Assembly: GCA_018894105.1 (NCBI GenBank)
Contig: CM032125.1
Location: forward strand, 34,395,032 to 34,459,031
Direction of reading: 5' to 3'
Origin: Jacaranda mimosifolia
Lineage: Eukaryota; Streptophyta; Magnoliopsida; Lamiales; Bignoniaceae
Length of the DNA stretch: 64,000 nt
Of the stretch, positions 58,181-64,000 are shown piece after piece (the stretch's first letter is position 1; each line of letters opens with the position of its first letter). A program made the translations under genes and the position numbers. The notes beneath the pieces are model-generated. The model saw only the letters and a program-made list of their open reading frames with translations, ran no database searches and was not told the origin of the DNA.

Positions 58181-60483
58181 ATATTTAATGAATTTGGATG
58201 GCAATGCAATTTTGTTTCCCTCCAACTTTGTATTCCCTCCAAAAGTAGGCCCATAAAAAATGTTAACAATTGTTTTTATTATTAGTTTGACATAATAATT
58301 TAACTTGATTTCTTCCAAAATTTTGATTCCCTCTAATAATAATGAATTCTCTTCATTTTTTTCGATTCCTCTAAAATTTAGCTCCTCCATTTTATTTTAT
58401 TTTTTTGTATAAATAATTTATAGCAAACTTAATTTATTTTATCTTAGATTATATGATGAATTGAAGTATAATTTTTAAATTATTAAATGACTTTATATTA
58501 TATTTAAAATAGTTAAGTAACATATAATTTGGACTTATAAATTTTGGTGCTTAAGAATTTAATTTTTTATTATAATTATTACAATATTCTTTCAGAAAAA
58601 TTCTAAAAACTCCTTAAAATAAATAGTTAAAGGTTACATACTTGAATAACAAAAGAAAGGAAAGAAATCTAGTTTACCATAATACTTAATGAAACTGTCC
58701 CTGAAGTTAGGCTTGGTAATGTTACATTTTATTTTTTAATCATTGTATTGGCCAGTTAAAATTTTTTATGACTTATAGATATCTATATGTTAATTGCGTA
58801 TATGTTTTAATATATAAATTGCTAAAATAAAGATAACTTTCGTGGTCTAATATAGTGTAAAATAAAAAAAAAAACTTAAGGTATATTATTGAATGTAATG
58901 ATTATTAATTTTCATGGACCTGAACAAGTTGCTCTTAAGAATTAGTTGGTCTACATATTATATTTCCTTCAAAAAATAAGTTTTCCTCCAAAAATGAATT
59001 CCCCTATTATTTTTTTATTCCTCCCAAATTTTTGCTCCTCCCTCCATTTTGTGTATAAATAATATATACAAAAATTATTTATTTCATCTTATATTATAAG
59101 ATGAATTATGACGTATTATTATGGGGGTTAAAAATTTAATACTATTCTTTGTTATTATTTATTAGGACATTGTTTTTGAACAAAAAGATTTTAGAAAAAA
59201 TGTTTATAAATTCTAAAAACTTTAGTCTTTATGTGTAATTAATTTCATTTTTAAAAAATTAAAATTTTCTGTACTAAAAATATATTGATGTGGACAATTT
59301 GAACATGCATTTATTGAAAATTTTCTACACTTAATTAATGCAAATTATTTTGAAATTGATCAACTTGTATAACTTCAATATAGTTGGAAATTTTAAAATT
59401 ATTTTGAAATATTCATGACATTGTAATATAAACTTAGTAATATATTTATAAGTTTAATAAAATTATTTTTTATCCCCATATATTTAATTAAATTTTTGAA
59501 GAACTATTAGCATCCATAACAAATTTGTAGACGTCGGTTGAAAATTTATATTAAAATTCAAAAATATCATTCAAAAGCTATTTTGATTATTTTTCAAACA
59601 AAAATACTCCTGGACTTATTTGTAACTTTAACACGGGGGTTTAACTTCAATATAATTTAAATTACTCATAATAAATTTAAATAATTTTTTTAAATATTAA
59701 ATAATCTTTTAATTGAAGTTGAATTAAAAATTTAAAAATTTAAAATCATCAACATATCTAAAGTAATTTAATCAAATTTAATTAAACATATTTATTAATT
59801 ATAAAATAAAAATAAAAATCAAATCCATCTCTTAATTAAATATGACTTTGTTTTTAAATTACATCTCAATAATATTAAAAAATTGTCATATCTAAAATAA
59901 TTTAATTAGATTAAGTTAAATATATTTATTAAATATAAAAAATATATATTAAATAAAATAAATAATTCAAAAATAAAAATAAGATCTAAAAATATCATAC
60001 TAAAATAGTAATTTTAAAATATCAATTTTACCCTACTAATCCAATCAAAAAGTTATTAATATAATATCTTGTTCCCTCCTAAAATATAAATAAATAAATA
60101 TTTTTTTCCCTATTCATTTTCCACCTACCATACAAAATACAAATAAACAACCATCACATTTCCCAACCCCACTTCCGAAAAAGCATTTTGCTAAAATATT
60201 TTGACAAAATGCTCCAATTCATAAACAAACAAGCCCTAATTTAAACTAATTTCATTAAATTTATTAATTAATAAAAAATAAATAAGTCAAAATGTGTGAG
60301 ATCCAGAATTTGAACCCTGTGAGACCTTAATATGTATATATATAAATAAATAAAATTAAAATTTATTTATTAATCAAAATAAATAATTTAAATAAAAATA
60401 AAATCTAAAATTTTATCCCAACAATATAATTTTAATAATTTTAAATAAAAAAAATTAATTATTTTGAACAAAATAATTTTAAA
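58181..60483. other. AT-rich DNA without recognised gene
   Basis: There are CCCTCCAAAAT-like repeats at 58215-58400 and 58960-59050. A Harbinger-type terminus reading ...AAACAAACAAGCCC followed by TAA is at about 60080-60235, so another family member or relic ends here. Confidence 0.4.
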
Positions 60484-61684
60484 GGGATAATTATAATTTT
60501 GGTCCTCAAACATAACCACTTATTCGCTTTTAGCCCAAAACAATCTCGAGTTACACTTTTGCCCTCAAATTATCATTTTTTTAACAATTTTTTCGTCCTT
60601 GCAGTTACTGCAGGCATTAAAATTGACGGAAAGTGGTCATGTGCACGTCACGTGACCACTTTTGAAGGGAAAAACTTGGAAAAATTATAACTTTGGTACT
60701 CAAATATAACCACTTATTCACTTTTAGTCCCTAAATAATCTTGAGTTATAATTTTGTTCAATATGTGTACTATGTCCCAAAAGGTCCCCATGGCCGTCCC
60801 AAATATGTGTATTGTGTCCTTCCATTGTCAATGACAACACATCTCAAGAATACTTATCCAGTTGTCTCTTGAGAAGATTTCTGCTCTGAGCTGTTATATA
60901 TCTAGCAAACTTGCAGTGGATATCGCAATGCTCTAAAAGAGCAGTGATGTTACAAAAAAAAAAAAAAAAAAAAAGTTTACACTTCCTTCAATGTAGCAAT
61001 CCCTCAAATACTGCTTCCCATAGTGCAAATACAGAGTATCCTGCCAACTCAAAAATATGCAATTGTAGAATGCACAATGATTAGCCGTCGCTTTGATTGC
61101 TACAACCAATCTTGAGCCCTGACGAGCAAAATTTTCAAAGGTGATGTTCTCAGCAATAAAATCCTCCCCCTCAACAATCTTATTCCCACATCCAAATGTC
61201 CCAATTCCAATCACTCGCGGTGGTTGGTGGTAGACGATTTTGGTGGCGATATTGTTCCACGTCAGCAGCGTATCATCAGGGCAGGTTCCGGCAAATGTGA
61301 TGAGGTTTTTCGTCTTGGGCACATACACGAGCTGCCAGTGAACGCTAGGTGCCACACGAACCACGTCTATGGCTTTCTGCACAGTCCAGTAATCGGTGTC
61401 ACCGCCTTGCACAATCGTAATTAGTCAAGATTGTTTAAGGACTAAAAGCAAATAAGTGATTATATTTGAGGATCAAAATTATAATTTTCCCATGTTTTTC
61501 CCTTCAAAAGTGGTCACGTGATATGCACATGACCACTTTCTGTCAATTTTAACACCTGAAGTAACGGCAATGATGAAAATTGTTAAAAAAATGACAATTT
61601 GAGGGCAAAAGTGTAACTCGAGATTGTTTAGGAACTAAAAGCGAATAAGTGGTTATGTTTGAGGACCAAAATTATAATTATCCC
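60484..61684. mobile_element. Pack-MULE carrying a pectinesterase fragment
   Basis: The element is 1201 bp with TIRs of about 260 bp (60484-60745 and 61424-61684) beginning GGGATAATTATAATTTTGG, flanked by a perfect 10-bp duplication TAATTTTAAA (60474-60483, 61685-61694). Each TIR contains two related sub-repeats of about 200 bp. Between the TIRs lies a captured piece of a host pectinesterase gene and no transposase, the definition of a Pack-MULE. Confidence 0.92.
60765..61420 (-). pseudogene. Captured pectinesterase (pectin methylesterase) gene fragment
   Basis: The minus-strand frame resembles plant pectinesterases, cell-wall enzymes that de-esterify pectin. It includes DYWTVQKAID, VYVPKTKNLITFAG, LTWNNIATKI, GTFGCGNKIVEGEDFIAENI, CAFYNCIFLSWQDTLYLHYG and YLRDCYIEGSVNF. 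The catalytic Asp of WQDTLY is kept. The second motif DFIFG is lost: its first residue is Asn, and the rest is replaced by a poly-T tract (60954-60974 on the plus strand). About ten residues are missing after IDVV. Downstream, ALLEHC, ITAQSR and, after a frameshift, YLGRPWGPFG are recognisable (60950-60780). There is no start region, so it is not a functional enzyme gene. Confidence 0.88.
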
Positions 61685-61827
61685 TAATTTTAAATAAATA
61701 ACATAAGTAAAAAAAATCAATATTAATTTTAGTAAGCAAAGAGTGTAGGAGACAAAGCTTGAGAGCCATATTAAGTTTTGGAGGCAAAGAGAATAAGTAC
61801 ATATGCACATCTCTCTCTTAACTTATA

Positions 61828-61900
61828 TAAGTTGTAGGCTAGATGGTTAGTGCCTTTCTGCATATAGGTGCTGGCGCGGGATCGACTCCTGCTTCAAGAA
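61828..61900 (+). mobile_element. tRNA-like segment, probable SINE head
   Basis: TAGGCTAGATGGTTAGTGC (box A-like, about 61834) and GGGATCGACTCC (box B-like, about 61878) are spaced as in a tRNA gene, but no full cloverleaf is evident. It is followed by about 350 bp rich in GCCCA(G) motifs (61930-62280) with no recognised gene. Confidence 0.45.
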
Positions 61901-62289
61901 AACCTGCGGATTTTATCTCCAACCAACAACAATCCATCACGCCCAATCCCAAGATGTTGTGGCCCATTCTAGTAGGCCCAAGTGCTCAGCCCAGCGCCAA
62001 AGCTTGGAGCCCCAGTCCAAGGCCCACTGAACGAGCTTAACAGTTCCCAACCCAGCCCAACCCACGGATCAGCATCCATCTAGCTTTAGTGCAATGTAGT
62101 GGATGGCCCAGTATGTTAAAGCTTGATGAAGCGGCCCGAAACTCAGGGCACAATCCAATGGTATAGTGCTCGCCTAAAGCCCATCGTGCCGAAGTCCAAA
62201 GAGCGAAGCCCAGTGTGCCCATACTGAGCCCCAGTCAGTCCAGCCTGGCTCGTCGGCCCAGTGTTTGCTTGCCCATCTACTAGCGGACC

Positions 62290-62640
62290 AGCGAGATCAA
62301 AAAATTATATTATGCATTGGTAACGAAAAAATAAAATGCAACAAAATTGCCAATGTTTTAGTAACTAAATATTTTGTTGCGCTATAAAAATCTATTGTAA
62401 CTAATATGCTTTTTGGTTACTAATATCATTTTTTTGGTAATGACATGTTTCGTCACCATAAGGTCATCATTCGTAACGAACCATAAGTTTCGTTACTAAG
62501 ACTTTTTGCAATGGGCTTTAGGGCACGAAACTTTAGTGACGAAAAATTCATTATCAATATTTTGGGTAATGAATCTGAGCGTTATGGTAACGAAATTAGT
62601 CGTTACTAAAAGTGTAATTTGTTGTAGTAATTTTTGTGTT
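62290..62640. repeat. GTAACGAAA-type subterminal repeat arm, CACTA-like remnant
   Basis: GTAACGAAA / TTTCGTTAC motifs recur in both orientations, ending near a degraded TTGTTGTAGTAA (62620). The matching opposite terminus was not found. Confidence 0.4.
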
Positions 62641-62943
62641 TTGTTACAACGAAACATGGATTTCTCCAAAGGAAAATGGGGTCTAGGGAAGGAGGGATGA
62701 AGACGGGAGTAGGGGGGTGAGAAGACGAGTGTGGGGGGGAAGTGAGAAGAGGGGCGGACAAATGTTTGGGGGTGTCAGGGTAGGGTTCAGGGCAGGTTTG
62801 GGTATTTTGAAAATATTTTGGGAGGGATTTTTTGGTATAAAATTTTTGTGTTCTGGGAAAATAATTGGAGAATGTGTACACGTTTTGGGGTTATCCTGGG
62901 AGTTGAAAAATATTTTGGAAAAATGCTAAAGAACAAGCCCTAA

Positions 62944-63289
62944 ATTTCTATATTTATCACTAAATAACATTAACTTCAATTCTCTTTCACTATAAATCAA
63001 AGTTATATTTCTTAAATTTCTTTTTCTTCTGCTTTGTCCAAAAGAAGGTTTTCAAAATTGAAACTAATAAAATCTTACCTAATGTCAACAATGTCTCAAG
63101 AAAGACTGAATTGGTTAGCTATGCTATCAATTGAAAAGGAAATATTACAAGAAATTGATTATAAAAATATAATCAATAATTTTGCATTTCAAAAGGCTAG
63201 AAATATAAAACTTAGATAGTAATGTTTTAAATAGGAGATTCTTTCTTTCCATCCCTATAAAGTACGAAATGCTTAATGAGAATACTTAT
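62944..63289. other. Duplicated intergenic segment, right half
   Basis: It continues 38434-39198 and aligns with about 15358-15735. It holds the hAT tail at 63034-63219. Confidence 0.7.
63034..63219 (+). pseudogene. hAT-type (ZMYM1-like) transposase C-terminal tail
   Basis: The open frame RRFSKLKLIKSYLMSTM, SQERLNWLAMLSIEKEIL, YKNIINNFAFQKARNIK ends at TAG. This is the conserved C-terminal dimerisation end of plant TTF/ZMYM1-like hAT transposases. Nothing upstream encodes the rest, so it is a fragment, better preserved than its paralog at 15490-15685. Confidence 0.7.
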
Positions 63290-64000
63290 TGATATAGGGT
63301 GGCCCAAAAGGCCCAACGTTCAGACAACGGCCCAGGGCCCATGAGCCACGTCGACCCTGTTCGACCAGGTAGTGGCCCCAAAAGGCCCAGCGTTCAGACA
63401 ACGGCCCAGGGCCCATGAGCCACGTCGACCCTGTTCGACCGGGTAGTGGCCCCAAAAGGCCCAGCGATCAGACAACGGCCCAGGGCCCATTGGACGCGTC
63501 GACTATGTTCGACCAGTCTCCCCCAGGCCCAGGCGGGCGCCTCAGAGCCCTCGGATAGTATCGACCATATTCGACCCCCGTCAAGCTGATAGGAGGTCGA
63601 ATTCTACACAGTACTCTGCCACCGCATTAAATGTGTTGACTGGCATCATGCCACCGCATTTATGGCGCATGCCATCCCCTCACTGTCTGACATGGCAATC
63701 GCCACCCAGTATACCGTCCCGTCCTGTAGCATGAAAGGACATCTAGCTGGCAAAATTCAAACAGGGGAATAGACCAATTGCCCCTTTGAGAAGTTGAAGA
63801 CCCCAAGGGTAAGCCAAGGGCTTACCTGTCATTCCCTGCAAGGGGAAGAATATAAAAACTCCTCTGTCTTGCCTCATAAGGTATGCAAAAAACACACTCT
63901 GAAACTGCCTTACTCCATCGCTAGATACTGCAAATACTGACTTGAGCGTCGGAGGGCCTAAGCCAATGGCCACTCGGCTAGCCTAATGTTTACCTTGATC
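63290..64000 (+). mobile_element. Ty3/gypsy-type LTR, cut by the window edge
   Basis: It starts TGATATAGGGTGGCCC exactly where the duplicated flank breaks off. It has a TATAAAAAC box at 63851 and then the phrase TGACTTGAGCGTCGGAGGG (about 63939), widely seen in the 3' part of plant gypsy (Tat/Athila-like) LTRs. It is far more GC-rich than its surroundings. The LTR end and any gag-pol lie beyond the window. Confidence 0.65.
63306..63525. repeat. Three tandem 74-bp repeats in the gypsy LTR
   Basis: AAAAGGCCCA(A/G)CG at 63306, 63380 and 63454 marks units exactly 74 bp apart, each with CAACGGCCCAGGGCCCAT and a GTCGAC...GTTCGACC motif. The first two are almost identical and the third has drifted. 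Confidence 0.92.

Larger units (their letters stand above)
39199..62940. mobile_element. 23.7-kb PIF/Harbinger-type insertion with nested elements
   Basis: The left end GAGGGCTAGTTCTTTTGC and the right end (inverse) GGGCTTGTTCTTTAGC are inverted repeats that extend into shared TTTTGG-rich arms. Both sides carry TAA (39196-39198, 62941-62943), the Harbinger target. The uninterrupted duplicate at about 15355 gives the empty site. Inside are a Harbinger transposase remnant and a Myb/SANT ORF1 in the usual arrangement. The size is inflated by MULE 2 (7.1 kb), the Pack-MULE (1.2 kb) and satellite-like DNA. The outline rests on ends plus empty site. It could instead be several Harbinger-family elements inserted into one another. 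Confidence 0.65.

Noticed and set aside
61224..61424. Plus-strand frame over the captured pectinesterase
   Set aside because: Antisense shadow of the pectinesterase frame.
61828..61900. Functional tRNA gene
   Set aside because: Box A and B resemblance only. The stems do not pair into a cloverleaf and no T-run terminator follows; more likely a SINE head.
48980..62640. One giant CACTA element bounded by the GTAACAAA arms at 49.0 and 62.6 kb
   Set aside because: The termini are degraded and do not match each other, the arm motifs differ (GTAACAAA versus GTAACGAAA), and no shared flank duplication was found.

Overview
The window reads as nuclear DNA of a flowering plant, most likely a eudicot. 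It is AT-rich, its genes have introns with plant-type splice sites, and it is packed with plant transposon families (Ty1/copia, Ty3/gypsy, Mutator-like, PIF/Harbinger with Tourist-like MITEs, CACTA, hAT). There are no bacterial operons and no CRISPR array. I cannot name the species.

The host-gene content is a tandem cluster of MATE/DETOXIFICATION (DTX) multidrug and toxin extrusion transporter genes, all on the minus strand. Gene 1 shows only exon 1 (175-456) and continues past the left edge. Gene 2 (2444-12991) is a pseudogene: a copia element splits exon 1, exon 2 is damaged, exon 3 is deleted, exon 6 is present three times in a 379-bp tandem array, and exon 7 is missing. Gene 3 (15874-20216) is the only complete copy: seven exons whose lengths sum to 1509 bp, giving a 502-residue protein. 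Gene 4 (24360-36772) keeps all seven exon remnants but has a nonsense codon, a lost splice acceptor and several frameshifts. Its first intron is swollen to 9.4 kb by nested elements.

The transposon layout can be read as layers. Copia A (7511-12775) sits in gene 2 exon 1. Copia B (27539-36426) sits in gene 4 intron 1 and is itself interrupted by copia C (28835-34237, same family as A) and by a TIR element in its right LTR (34891-36283). From 39199 to 62940 runs a 23.7-kb insertion with PIF/Harbinger-type ends and a TAA target duplication. It carries a decayed Harbinger transposase, a Myb/SANT-like ORF1, a GRF zinc-finger coding segment and a second, probably SANT-like, coding region. Nested in it are a 7-kb Mutator-like element, which is itself split by a 3.7-kb gypsy-type solo LTR and another TIR element, and a 1.2-kb Pack-MULE that has captured part of a pectinesterase gene. 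The right end is a Ty3/gypsy-type LTR cut by the window edge.

The cluster was built by duplication, so paralogous positions serve as empty-site controls for the CACTA element, MULE 1, copia A, the Tourist-like MITEs and the 23.7-kb insertion. Several non-autonomous elements share an odd plan: AT-rich arms around a very GC-rich core full of GGCCATGGCC-like palindromes. I see no clearly new biological system. The items most worth following are the large Harbinger-type element with its extra coding regions, the Pack-MULE, the GC-core element group and the single intact transporter.
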